From Bacteroidia bacterium (GTDB lineage: Bacteria > Bacteroidota > Bacteroidia > CAILMK01 > JBBDIG01), in contig JBBDIG010000040.1 of NCBI GenBank assembly GCA_040880525.1, positions 1 through 64,000 of the forward strand: 64,000 nucleotides of DNA. The letters run 5' to 3'. The first letter of the stretch is position 1; every line of letters starts with the position of its first letter. The position numbers and the translations under genes were made by a program. Shown one piece after another: positions 16,703-25,236 of this stretch. The notes under the pieces were generated by a model. It searched no databases and was not told where the DNA came from. It saw nothing but the letters and a program-made list of their open reading frames with translations.

Positions 16703-17053
16703 TTAACTTTTGCTTCGCGGAATGAAGGTATCAATAAGGCTGTTCACAATGGAAAGGATGAGGCTGAAGAGCAGTGCCCACCAGAAATTGCGCACTACAA
16801 AGCCGGGAATGAGCCAATCCGTCAACATGATAATTACGGCATTGATGACAAGTAAAAAGAGTCCAAGCGTAAAAACCGTAAGAGGAATAGTAAGAAGAAT
16901 AAGGACAGGTTTTACAAATGCATTGAGCAGCGCAAGAATGGCCACAACTACCACGGCAATCCAAAATCCGGTAACCGAAACCCCCGGCAGCAGCCAGGCG
17001 CACAGCATTACGGCCAATGCCGATAAAGCGATATTTAAAATAAATCTTAACAT
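16703..17053 (-). CDS. Phage-holin-4-like (YvlD family) membrane protein
   Basis: A 116-residue protein with four predicted membrane helices covering nearly the whole length, including LLPGVSVTGFWIAVVVVAILALLNAFVKP and LGLFLLVINAVIIMLTDWLIPGF. The pattern matches the YvlD/mycobacteriophage holin 4 family. Despite the family name, chromosomal members are not known to be phage lysis proteins, and no phage genes are nearby. Confidence 0.78.
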   Translation of the reverse strand: MLRFILNIALSALAVMLCAWLLPGVSVTGFWIAVVVVAILALLNAFVKPVLILLTIPLTVFTLGLFLLVINAVIIMLTDWLIPGFVVRNFWWALLFSLILSIVNSLIDTFIPRSKS

Positions 17054-17185
17054 CTTTTGGATTTTATATGAATGATCAAAGGTAGGTACATCATACGGAC
17101 CTGGGCTGTTTTGCAGATCATTGAAAATAAATGAAAGCAGAATAACTAAATTCGCGGCTCTTTACCATCAAAAAAACAAACTGAA

Positions 17186-19096
17186 GTGAGATACCTGATG
17201 ATCTTAAGCTGCCTGCTGGCAGGCACCCTGACCACAAGTTGCACAGGCAGCCAGGACCGGCAGGGCCAAAACGGAGAAACTACTGCTGACACCACCATGA
17301 GCAATACCTCATTTTCTGATCCGCATTCTTATGCAAATCCGGATGAAGCCCGCATTCAACATCTGGACCTTGAGCTAACGGTGGATTTTGAGCAAAAACG
17401 ACTTCTGGGCAAAAGCATTTACACGCTGGAAACGGCATCTGATGCAGAGCAATTCATTCTTGATACCCGAGGCCTGGAAATAAAGAGTGTTACCATTGAC
17501 AAAAGCGAAGAACCGGCAGTCTGGGATCTGGGAGAGGGAAATGAGATGATGGGACAGCCGCTTACCATTAGGATCACATCGAATGTAAAGAAGGTAACGG
17601 TAGAATATGTTACCGGACCCGAAGCAGACGCGCTCGACTGGCTTGAACCCCGGCAAACGGCTGGCGGCAAACATCCCTTCCTTTATACCCAAAGCCAGGC
17701 AATCCTTGCCCGCACCTGGATCCCGTTGCAGGACGGCCCAGGCATCCGGTTCACCTATAATGCACAAGTTACCGTGCCCCGCGAAATGATGGCGGTTATG
17801 AGCGCAGAAAATCCCCAGGAAAAAACGGAAGATGGCATTTACAATTTTGAGATGTCGCAGCCCATTCCTTCCTACCTCATGGCGCTCGCGGTGGGCGATC
17901 TTGAATTCCGGCCTATCGGCAGGCGCACGGGTATATATGCTGAACCCAGTATGGCAGATGCCTCGGTGTATGAATTTGCAGATATGGAGAAAATGCTGGA
18001 ATCAACGGAGGAGCTCTACGGCCCTTATCGCTGGGAGCGGTATGATCTCATCGTTTTACCTCCCAGCTTTCCTTTTGGAGGCATGGAAAATCCGCGGCTG
18101 ACTTTTGCCACGCCTACCATTCTGGCAGGAGACAGATCGCTCACAGCACTTGTGGCACATGAGCTTGCACACTCCTGGAGCGGCAATCTCGTTACCAATG
18201 CCAACTGGAATGACTTCTGGCTGAACGAAGGCTTTACGGTATACCTGGAAAGGCGCATAATGGAAGCGCTTTATGGCCGCGAATATTCAGAGATGCTGGC
18301 CCTGCTCGGTATTCAGGATCTGCGAAGCACCGTAGAACGATTGATGGGGGAAAATCCTGATGATACCAGGTTGAAACTCGACCTTGAAGGCCGAAATCCT
18401 GATGACGGCCTCACGGACGTGGCCTATGAAAAAGGATATTTCTTTTTAAGAATGCTTGAGGAAAATACAGGTCGCGAAAAATTTGACAATTTCCTGAAAA
18501 AGTATTTTGACAAATTTGCCTTTGAACCTATGACTACCTCATATTTTCTGGCTTATATGAAGGAAAATCTTTTGAACAATGATGATACGCTGTATGAGCA
18601 ATTACAAGTGGGCAAATGGGTATATGGCAGAGGATTGCCGGACAATATTGCAGAAGTTGAATCCCAGCGCTTTGCTCATGTAGAGAGCCAGGTAGAAGCC
18701 TGGAAAGAAGGAGAACCGGCAGGCAACCTTGATACATCAGGATGGAGTTCGCATGAATGGTTGCGCTTCATTCGCCAGTTGCCTCATGAAATGAGCGAGG
18801 AACAAATGGCGGAACTTGACACATCCTTTGGATTCACCACCTCCGGCAATTCAGAAATACAAGCCGCCTGGTACCGCACCGCCATCCGTAACAACTACAC
18901 CGCAGCCTACCCCGCCCTGGAAAGATTCCTGACCAAAATAGGCCGCAGGAAGTTCCTCACCCCACTCTACACCGAGATGGTGGCAACTCCTGAAGGAAAA
19001 CAAAGGGCTCTGAAAATTTACAATCAAGCCCGCCCCAGCTATCATTCCGTCTCCACAGGAACTATTGATGACGTAGTGGAGTGGGAGAGAGAGTGA
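17186..19096 (+). CDS. M1-family zinc aminopeptidase, lipoprotein (LTA4 hydrolase-like)
   Basis: A 636-residue protein. The signal MRYLMILSCLLAGTLTTSC ends in a lipobox cysteine, so it is membrane-anchored. The M1 core has the exopeptidase motif GGMENPRLTF and the zinc site HELAHSW...FWLNEG (about 324-346; two His plus Glu), with the catalytic Tyr region DVAYEKGYFFL. A C-terminal helical domain like that of leukotriene A4 hydrolase-type aminopeptidases follows (about 500-636). It starts at GTG; an in-frame ATG at 17198 would remove the positive n-region. It would trim peptides in the periplasm. Confidence 0.88.
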   Translation: MRYLMILSCLLAGTLTTSCTGSQDRQGQNGETTADTTMSNTSFSDPHSYANPDEARIQHLDLELTVDFEQKRLLGKSIYTLETASDAEQFILDTRGLEIKSVTIDKSEEPAVWDLGEGNEMMGQPLTIRITSNVKKVTVEYVTGPEADALDWLEPRQTAGGKHPFLYTQSQAILARTWIPLQDGPGIRFTYNAQVTVPREMMAVMSAENPQEKTEDGIYNFEMSQPIPSYLMALAVGDLEFRPIGRRTGIYAEPSMADASVYEFADMEKMLESTEELYGPYRWERYDLIVLPPSFPFGGMENPRLTFATPTILAGDRSLTALVAHELAHSWSGNLVTNANWNDFWLNEGFTVYLERRIMEALYGREYSEMLALLGIQDLRSTVERLMGENPDDTRLKLDLEGRNPDDGLTDVAYEKGYFFLRMLEENTGREKFDNFLKKYFDKFAFEPMTTSYFLAYMKENLLNNDDTLYEQLQVGKWVYGRGLPDNIAEVESQRFAHVESQVEAWKEGEPAGNLDTSGWSSHEWLRFIRQLPHEMSEEQMAELDTSFGFTTSGNSEIQAAWYRTAIRNNYTAAYPALERFLTKIGRRKFLTPLYTEMVATPEGKQRALKIYNQARPSYHSVSTGTIDDVVEWERE

Positions 19097-19197
19097 GGGG
19101 TGGAATTCTTAAGCAGAGAGAAATAATTGCGAAACATTTTAATTTCAGTAGCACTTCTTAATTTAAAGGAAAACGATATTAACGTTAAACCGATAAA

Positions 19198-20106
19198 ATG
19201 AACACCAGTGCAGAGAATAAAATACCTGATTTTTTTATAGTTGGAGCGGCTAAGAGTGGAACCACTAGCCTTTGGTATTATCTGAAGGAAAATGATAGTG
19301 TATATGTTCCCGGAGATGAATTGGTTAAAGAACCAAAGTTTTTTTCTGACTTAGCCAAGAGAGAAAAAATGACCTTTAAAAGGTATCTGAAATTATTTTC
19401 CGGGGCTTATCCTGGTCAAGTGATCGGTGAAGCCTCCACCGCCTATTTAACAGATCCCTCGGCATCCAAGAATATTTACGAATTTAATCCTGAAGCAAAA
19501 ATTATAATAATTCTGAGAAATCCTGCTGATCGTGCTTACTCCCTCTATAACTGGATGGTGCAGGAAGGATATGAGTATTTGAATACATTTGAAAAAGCGC
19601 TTGAAGCCGGAAACAGGCGGAAAAGCAAAAGAATACCTAATTTTTGGGAACCGGAATATTATTGGAATTACCGCTATTTTGCATCAGGTTTATATTCCAG
19701 GCAAGTTGAAAGATATTTGAAGCTTTTTCCTACCTTGATATTAAAATTTGAGGATTTGGTGGCAAATTCCCGCCAGGTTTACAATGAAGTTTGTGCGTTT
19801 CTGGAAGCTGAACCAACTTCTTTGAGTCCTAAAATATTGAACGATAGCAAGCTGGTCCATTCCTCCTATATTACTTTTGCTTTAAGAAAATTGAATAATA
19901 TTAAAGAAGTTGTTGATGGGCATTTATTAGGAGAGAAGGAATCTAAAAAGGAAAGGGACTCTCTTGTTAGGCTTACTCAAATAAGCGCTAAACCTCCTAA
20001 GCTTGATCCGGATCTCAGAAAAAGACTGTTAAAAAAATATGAGCCGGACATAAATAGATTGTGCAAGCTTACAGGGAAGGACTTCTATACTTGGCTGGAT
20101 GAATAG
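19198..20106 (+). CDS. Sulfotransferase family protein
   Basis: A 302-residue PAPS-dependent sulfotransferase. The 5'-phosphosulfate loop is FIVGAAKSGTTSLWYYL (about 13-29) and the 3'-phosphate-binding motif is IIIILRNPADRAYSLYNWM (about 101-119), as in heparan-sulfate and other carbohydrate sulfotransferases. It would add sulfate to a hydroxyl or amino group of a glycan or lipid acceptor in the cytoplasm. The following gene begins 53 bp later on the same strand, so the two are likely cotranscribed. Local base composition is AT-rich. Confidence 0.85.
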   Translation: MNTSAENKIPDFFIVGAAKSGTTSLWYYLKENDSVYVPGDELVKEPKFFSDLAKREKMTFKRYLKLFSGAYPGQVIGEASTAYLTDPSASKNIYEFNPEAKIIIILRNPADRAYSLYNWMVQEGYEYLNTFEKALEAGNRRKSKRIPNFWEPEYYWNYRYFASGLYSRQVERYLKLFPTLILKFEDLVANSRQVYNEVCAFLEAEPTSLSPKILNDSKLVHSSYITFALRKLNNIKEVVDGHLLGEKESKKERDSLVRLTQISAKPPKLDPDLRKRLLKKYEPDINRLCKLTGKDFYTWLDE

Positions 20107-20159
20107 GATGCGATGCAATTAAGCCAAAGGAACGGACTGGCAGAAATGCACGAGGAATT

Positions 20160-21581
20160 ATGAATGTGGAGTATAGAATACCTACAGAGGAAGTCAACTT
20201 CGGGCCCCATCGCAGCGATGAGGTAGGAGTCGTCTTTGAATGGAAGGGAGGCATTTTCAGGGCAATACGGAAAGATTTTGTGCATGAGATTCGCAGCTTA
20301 TTTGATTCAGGACTTATCAAAGAATTAAATTCCAAAGAACTTATACCCCAGACCTGTATATCCAAATATCGACTGGAAAATTTCGGCTTAGTTCTCAGTC
20401 ATGAGAAAATACCGGTTATTTCCTATCCTTATGAGTGGACCTTTGGAATGTTGCAGGATGCAGGAATCACGATATTAAAAGTAAATGAAATTGCAAGAAA
20501 TTACGGTTATCAAACTAAAGACGGACATGGCCTGAACGTGCTCTTTCACTATGGTACTCCCAAGTTTGTTGATATTGGAAGTTTTGTTCCTTTGGGAACC
20601 AACAAAATGAATTGGATGGCTTATGAAGAATTCATAAAATATTTTCTTTATCCTTTACGAATGTGGGCTGATCAGAGCACTTTTTTAGCGAGATATATGC
20701 TGTCCGGTCGGTTGAATTTAATTGCACATACTACTTTTTATTTATATAAATATCCGGTTTTAAGATATTTAAAAGCAAGTACAGTGGATAAAGTCCTTAC
20801 CAATATTTATAAATTCAGAAAGATTTCTCTGAATTCAGGCCTGCTGAGCAAAAAGGGGAAAAGAATTGATTTGTTGTCATGGTTGCTGAGAAATAATCTT
20901 TTACCCTTTCAATCTGTGAGCTTTGCGAAACTTAGCAGAACAATTAAAAGGATAAAGATCAAATCCAACGAAAAGGAAGGGAACTCAGGAACCACATTCT
21001 TAGCCAGGAATTCTGAATCTGTTTCTTCTAAATTAGAAACTATAGAAGAGGTACTGTCCAGGCTTCAAGTCAAGACAGTACTCGAACTTGGAGGCATGGA
21101 AGGTATATTGTCCTGCGCACTAAGTGATCAAAAAAGGTACGACAGAATAACTTATGCTGGTTATAATTATCACATAGTAGAAAGGCTGTATAATTCGATT
21201 AAAGTATGCAATATCACTGTTTCACCCCTATTACTGAATTTTTTAAATCCCATCAACAATATTCATCATTTATCAGCCTCTATCCGGCTCTGTTCCGATG
21301 CAGTTTTGGTTTTGGCAGAAATACATAATTTATTATTAACCGAGCGATATTCCATTCATGCTATTTTGCAAGTATTGCTGACGTATACCCGGAAGTTTTT
21401 GCTGATAGAATTTATGCCGTTGGGTCTGAAAGGTAGTGGGGGATCACAAGCGCCCTCGTGGTATTCAATAGAGTGGTTCAGGGCTAGTGTTAAAATCTAC
21501 TGTGAGGTTATCGAAGAAGTGAGCTTAGATGTAGATCGCATTCTTTTTGTCCTTAAATTTAAAGATGAAAGGAAAATCTAA
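20160..21581 (+). CDS. Kinase-like/methyltransferase fusion protein, copy 1 (degenerate methyltransferase half)
   Basis: A 473-residue protein. The N-terminal half looks like an aminoglycoside-phosphotransferase/HipA-type kinase fold: GGIFRAIRK near 30-38 (nucleotide-binding Lys/Arg), catalytic loop KDGHGLNVLF (Asp121, Asn126) and metal site FVDIGS (Asp138). The C-terminal half (about 300-470) is a class I SAM-methyltransferase fold with motif I VLELGGMEGILS, but the motif II acid found in copy 2 (SDYDE) reads AGYNY, so SAM binding may be lost. It ends with FIEFMPLG-like and PSWYSIEWF blocks as in copy 2. It converges on the flippase gene with a four-base overlap. Kinase assignment is my inference from motifs. 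Confidence 0.7.
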   Translation: MNVEYRIPTEEVNFGPHRSDEVGVVFEWKGGIFRAIRKDFVHEIRSLFDSGLIKELNSKELIPQTCISKYRLENFGLVLSHEKIPVISYPYEWTFGMLQDAGITILKVNEIARNYGYQTKDGHGLNVLFHYGTPKFVDIGSFVPLGTNKMNWMAYEEFIKYFLYPLRMWADQSTFLARYMLSGRLNLIAHTTFYLYKYPVLRYLKASTVDKVLTNIYKFRKISLNSGLLSKKGKRIDLLSWLLRNNLLPFQSVSFAKLSRTIKRIKIKSNEKEGNSGTTFLARNSESVSSKLETIEEVLSRLQVKTVLELGGMEGILSCALSDQKRYDRITYAGYNYHIVERLYNSIKVCNITVSPLLLNFLNPINNIHHLSASIRLCSDAVLVLAEIHNLLLTERYSIHAILQVLLTYTRKFLLIEFMPLGLKGSGGSQAPSWYSIEWFRASVKIYCEVIEEVSLDVDRILFVLKFKDERKI

Positions 21582-22912
21582 TGCTTATCCTTCCTGATAC
21601 TTCTTATTAGAGTCTTAGAAATTCTGACGATATTAAATGAATTTAACATCAGGATTAAATTGAATCGACAGGATTTGAATACAATATTATAATAGAATAA
21701 AACTATCGCATAGGTAGCTATCGAAGAAATTGCGGCACCACTAATACCTAATACAGGTAGCAACAGAAAATTAAAGACAATATTGAAAATACTGCCCACC
21801 AGGTAGCTCACAGTTACCAGATGTTGCAACTTTTCAACGATCAATATTTTGTGGCTGAGCAAAGCCATAAAAGTAAAGAGGCCGGCAAATGATAAAAACC
21901 TCAAGGGAGCGACTGCCGGTGCATAGGCTTCGCCAAAGGGAAGTACAATCAGATACTCAGCAAATATGAATATACTGACGTTAAAGAAAAGAGCTGTCCA
22001 GACCAAAAGATCATAGAGTTGCTGAATGCGCTGGTGATAAATTTGCTGGCCCAGCTTTTTACCATTTATAATTGCCGGAAATAAAGTTTCTGTTAGTATT
22101 ATTCCAATAAAAATATATGCTTCACTAATTTTTACGGCTGCTGAATAGTATCCGGTATCGGCCTTGCCCAATAGTTTTTTAATCATAAGCTGATCTACAC
22201 GCAGATTTAAAGTACTAAATGCTCCTGCCAAAATAAGAGGCCACCCTTCTTTCAAATAATTTAAAGCTACCTTTAAATCGAATTTCCAGTTCGAAACGGA
22301 TTTACCCTCTTTGGAGCGATAGAAAGAAAACAGTGTTGTGATTATTACTAAGGTTTCAAGGGAAAAGGTAATCGCAAAGTATTCCAGGGGCATTTCCATT
22401 ATTATCAATGCAATCTTGGTAGAACCTGATAGTATCAGCGCAATTATCTTGGCAATGGACAAAAATTTGAGCCTTACTTTAGCATAATAGTAAGGTTCAA
22501 AAACATTTGTTGATTGTAAAATAAGATTGGTGGAAACAATAAATATCAACAATTTAGAGACCGGGTCCTCGTCCAGAACCAGATGAATAAGGAACATTAC
22601 CAGGCCAAAAGCCAACACAGCATTCCCCAGGCTAAGAGCTAAAGCCGTACCCAGGTATACGTCTTCTTTTTCAGGGTCGTTGACCAGCTCCCGCACTATT
22701 ATCCTGTTGAGCCCAAAATTGGCAATCGGAAGAAATATCAGCATCCATCCAACAGCGTAGTTCAATGCTCCGTATCCCTCTGGTTTCAAATACCTCGCTA
22801 ATAATATGCCTATAAGCATATTTGAAATAAGGGTCAATATTTTTTCAAAAAACTGCCATGATATACTGTAGAAGTAATTAAGAAAATATTCAGATTTAAA
22901 TAATGCTCTCAA
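21578..22912 (-). CDS. Oligosaccharide flippase (Wzx/MATE-like)
   Basis: A 444-residue integral membrane protein with about 12-14 hydrophobic helices. The start SISWQFFEKILTLISNMLIGILLARYLKPEGYGALNY is characteristic of polysaccharide export flippases, which move lipid-linked oligosaccharide units across the inner membrane. It is the last gene of a four-gene minus-strand operon (kinase-methyltransferase 2, methyltransferase, GT4, flippase). No Wzy polymerase is visible in the window, so the glycan may be made elsewhere or be short. Confidence 0.85.
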   Translation of the reverse strand: MRALFKSEYFLNYFYSISWQFFEKILTLISNMLIGILLARYLKPEGYGALNYAVGWMLIFLPIANFGLNRIIVRELVNDPEKEDVYLGTALALSLGNAVLAFGLVMFLIHLVLDEDPVSKLLIFIVSTNLILQSTNVFEPYYYAKVRLKFLSIAKIIALILSGSTKIALIIMEMPLEYFAITFSLETLVIITTLFSFYRSKEGKSVSNWKFDLKVALNYLKEGWPLILAGAFSTLNLRVDQLMIKKLLGKADTGYYSAAVKISEAYIFIGIILTETLFPAIINGKKLGQQIYHQRIQQLYDLLVWTALFFNVSIFIFAEYLIVLPFGEAYAPAVAPLRFLSFAGLFTFMALLSHKILIVEKLQHLVTVSYLVGSIFNIVFNFLLLPVLGISGAAISSIATYAIVLFYYNIVFKSCRFNLILMLNSFNIVRISKTLIRSIRKDKH

Positions 22913-22923
22913 ATCTTCTTTTT

Positions 22924-24213
22924 TTACAAGGAGCTTTTCTGAAATGCGTCTAGTGCCTTTTGAAATAGGCTGAGATGGCTGCTAGCACATTTTTCATAAC
23001 TGAACATATTTGTTGCTTTCTCGCGCGCCTTTTCGCCCATCTGCTTCCGTGCGGAATTCTCAGTTAGGGATATGATTTTAACCGCAAGATCAATCTTATC
23101 CCGTGGTTTCACTAAGTGGCCGGTTATTCTATCCACGATCATTTCAGGAATGCCTCCCACATCAAATGCAATGATGGGTATACCGCAGGCCATTGCTTCA
23201 ATTATCGTATTGGGCAAATTGTCCTCTAAAGAAGGCAGAATAAAAATATCACAAGCATTATAGCATTTAGGGATTAATTTTTCATCATATATTTTTCCTA
23301 AAAATTTAATTTCAAGAGTGGATGCCAGTTTTAGATCTGCACTCTCAACACCAAAGATGAGCAATCTTATTTTTTTGGAAAGTTCAGGCCTGGTTCTAAT
23401 TACTTCTTCCAGGGCATCAAGCAGGTACTCTATACCTTTTCGTTTATCATCAACAGAATTTACCCCTCCAAATAGTATGTCCACTTTGTTTTCGTCAGGC
23501 TCTATATTAAAATATCGCTGGCATTCTTCTTTAGATTCTGATTTAAACAAGGACAAATCCAGGCCGTAACGCGCTAAAGAAACCGGGGTATCTGAGAACA
23601 GTCTGCTTTCTAGCGCCCTGGACTGAAGCCATTGGCTTGGAGTAATAATATGACAAGACAGATGCTCAAAATAGTTCAACTTTTTTTCAAACAGGCGATA
23701 AGACAAATCTTTTTCAATGCTGCTGTTCAAGGCAGGACAAGACTTACAATGGGCGACATACTTGTCGCAGCCCATACTGTAGTGGCATCCACCTGTAAAT
23801 AACCACATATCATGTAAGGTTATAAAGAACGGCTTTTTTAACTCAGACAGTTTTTTTATTTGGGCGACCGAAACAAAAAAATCATTTGGAAAATGAAGGT
23901 TAATAATGTCGGCTTCTTTCAAAAATGGATGATTCATTAAAGAAGGGTTCCCCGATGATAGAGAGAATCCATGGGCTCGCTCAACCTGATAGGGTTTTAA
24001 TGCTTGCTTCTGTCCTAAATGCCTGAGTAAATACGGAAACTTTTGCCAACGTTTCTTTAAAATTGGGATGATGTGAGGGTGCGGTGGTCCTTTCTGTTTC
24101 TGAACGATCATTTTAGCGGAGGCCCCGGCACTATTTAATGATGCCATCAAACGGTAACAGGCATTTGCCGCCCCTGAACCGAAATCAGTCGCATTAATTA
24201 AAGCAATCTTCAT
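22924..24213 (-). CDS. Glycosyltransferase family 4
   Basis: A 429-residue GT-B transferase. The N-terminus MKIALINATDFGSGAANACYRL and the block HDMWLFTGGCHYSMGCDKY...CKSCPAL are typical of capsule and O-antigen GT4 enzymes, with conserved cysteines of unknown role. The donor-site motif ILPSLEDNLPNTIIEAMACGIPI gives the EX7E pair (E in LED and E in IEAM). The flippase gene starts 11 bp downstream. A minus-strand TATATTTG box lies 21 bases upstream, so it may have its own promoter inside the operon. Confidence 0.85.
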   Translation of the reverse strand: MKIALINATDFGSGAANACYRLMASLNSAGASAKMIVQKQKGPPHPHIIPILKKRWQKFPYLLRHLGQKQALKPYQVERAHGFSLSSGNPSLMNHPFLKEADIINLHFPNDFFVSVAQIKKLSELKKPFFITLHDMWLFTGGCHYSMGCDKYVAHCKSCPALNSSIEKDLSYRLFEKKLNYFEHLSCHIITPSQWLQSRALESRLFSDTPVSLARYGLDLSLFKSESKEECQRYFNIEPDENKVDILFGGVNSVDDKRKGIEYLLDALEEVIRTRPELSKKIRLLIFGVESADLKLASTLEIKFLGKIYDEKLIPKCYNACDIFILPSLEDNLPNTIIEAMACGIPIIAFDVGGIPEMIVDRITGHLVKPRDKIDLAVKIISLTENSARKQMGEKAREKATNMFSYEKCASSHLSLFQKALDAFQKSSL

Positions 24214-24233
24214 TTGGTTTTCGATTTGTTCTG

Positions 24234-24241
24234 CAAATATA
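24234..24241 (-). promoter_or_regulatory. -7 box TATATTTG (minus strand) upstream of the GT4 gene
   Basis: CAAATATA on the plus strand, 21 bases before the ATG at 24213, in a 104-bp gap between operon genes. It suggests an internal promoter for the GT4-flippase pair. Confidence 0.35.
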
Positions 24242-24317
24242 AATGAATGTGGTTATGGTACTAAAAAAACTTACAGCCTGATCTTGTAAATTGAATTTAT
24301 AAACTCTCAGATCAAAT

Positions 24318-25235
24318 CTATATAACCTTCTGATATACTGCCAGGACGCTGTGTCCATGAATACCCTGAGCTACCTTAGGCATGATGCCACGAAAGATTT
24401 TGTATATGCCTGTTTTTATTAATACGTTAGAGACAACTCTTCCACTATACTTAAATAGCAGGTTATTTATGTACCAATCAAAATGGTATGGCTGCAAAGG
24501 TTCAAACTTCATATCAAGTAATTTAAGATCAAAAATACCGGACAGTGATACTAAGGAAGTAGGATCCCATAAGCTCATGTGATGTGGCGGCAAATTTAAG
24601 AAATCCCGCTGCCAGTCATGTTTTACAAAAGACTGGTTATTTGGCACTCCAATAAATAATTTTCCTCCGGGTTTAAGGCACTTTTTCATAGCTTCAATAA
24701 AATCATGTACCTCAGCTATGTGTTCCAGTACCTGAAAAGAGCACACAACATCATAGGTATCAGCATTTTTATCTCCATGTTCCTCAATTGACTGATTAAT
24801 CAGATTAAGCCCTTTTTCCTGTGCCTCCCTGACCGCTACAGTGTTTAACTCCAGCCCCAGTGTATGCACCAGGAACTTGTCATTTATTTTCCGAATAAAG
24901 GAACCATCTCCGGCACCCACTTCCAATATTTTATTTCCATCTGTAATTTCTGAGAAGACTTGTTGATGCTCCCATTTCCAGGGCTTATAGTACCACTCGA
25001 AATTTTGCAGATCAGCATATAACTGGGCATCTCCGCTGATTGTAGAAGGACGATAAAACCTGAAGCCTGTATCTGAACAACGATATAGCCCTACCTCCTG
25101 AATATTATCAAATAGGCGGTCTATAGAAATCCCGATACTTTTTTGATATTTATTAATAATAAATTCTGCGCTAATGGTTCTTTCCAGTTCAGCGGTAACT
25201 TTAAGATTTAAAGGACACAATATTTTTTCTTTCAT
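24318..25235 (-). CDS. Class I SAM-dependent methyltransferase
   Basis: About 305 residues. The start is placed at ATG 25235 because GGAGG lies ten bases upstream and the start falls right after the upstream stop; an ATG at 25250 would give a 14-base overlap. SAM-binding motif I is ILEVGAGDGSF, followed by LGLELN (motif II acid), VVCSFQVLEHI and PGGKLFIGVPN. This is the Methyltransf_23/UbiG-like arrangement common in glycan loci, where it acts on sugars. The N-terminal 80 residues are extra and contain a possible metal or substrate region (YRCSDTGFRFYRP). Confidence 0.8.
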   Translation of the reverse strand: MKEKILCPLNLKVTAELERTISAEFIINKYQKSIGISIDRLFDNIQEVGLYRCSDTGFRFYRPSTISGDAQLYADLQNFEWYYKPWKWEHQQVFSEITDGNKILEVGAGDGSFIRKINDKFLVHTLGLELNTVAVREAQEKGLNLINQSIEEHGDKNADTYDVVCSFQVLEHIAEVHDFIEAMKKCLKPGGKLFIGVPNNQSFVKHDWQRDFLNLPPHHMSLWDPTSLVSLSGIFDLKLLDMKFEPLQPYHFDWYINNLLFKYSGRVVSNVLIKTGIYKIFRGIMPKVAQGIHGHSVLAVYQKVI

Positions 25236-25236
25236 T

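Noticed and set aside
16703-17053. Prophage remnant suggested by holin-like gene
   Set aside because: No other phage gene is near, and YvlD-type proteins are ordinary chromosomal membrane proteins.
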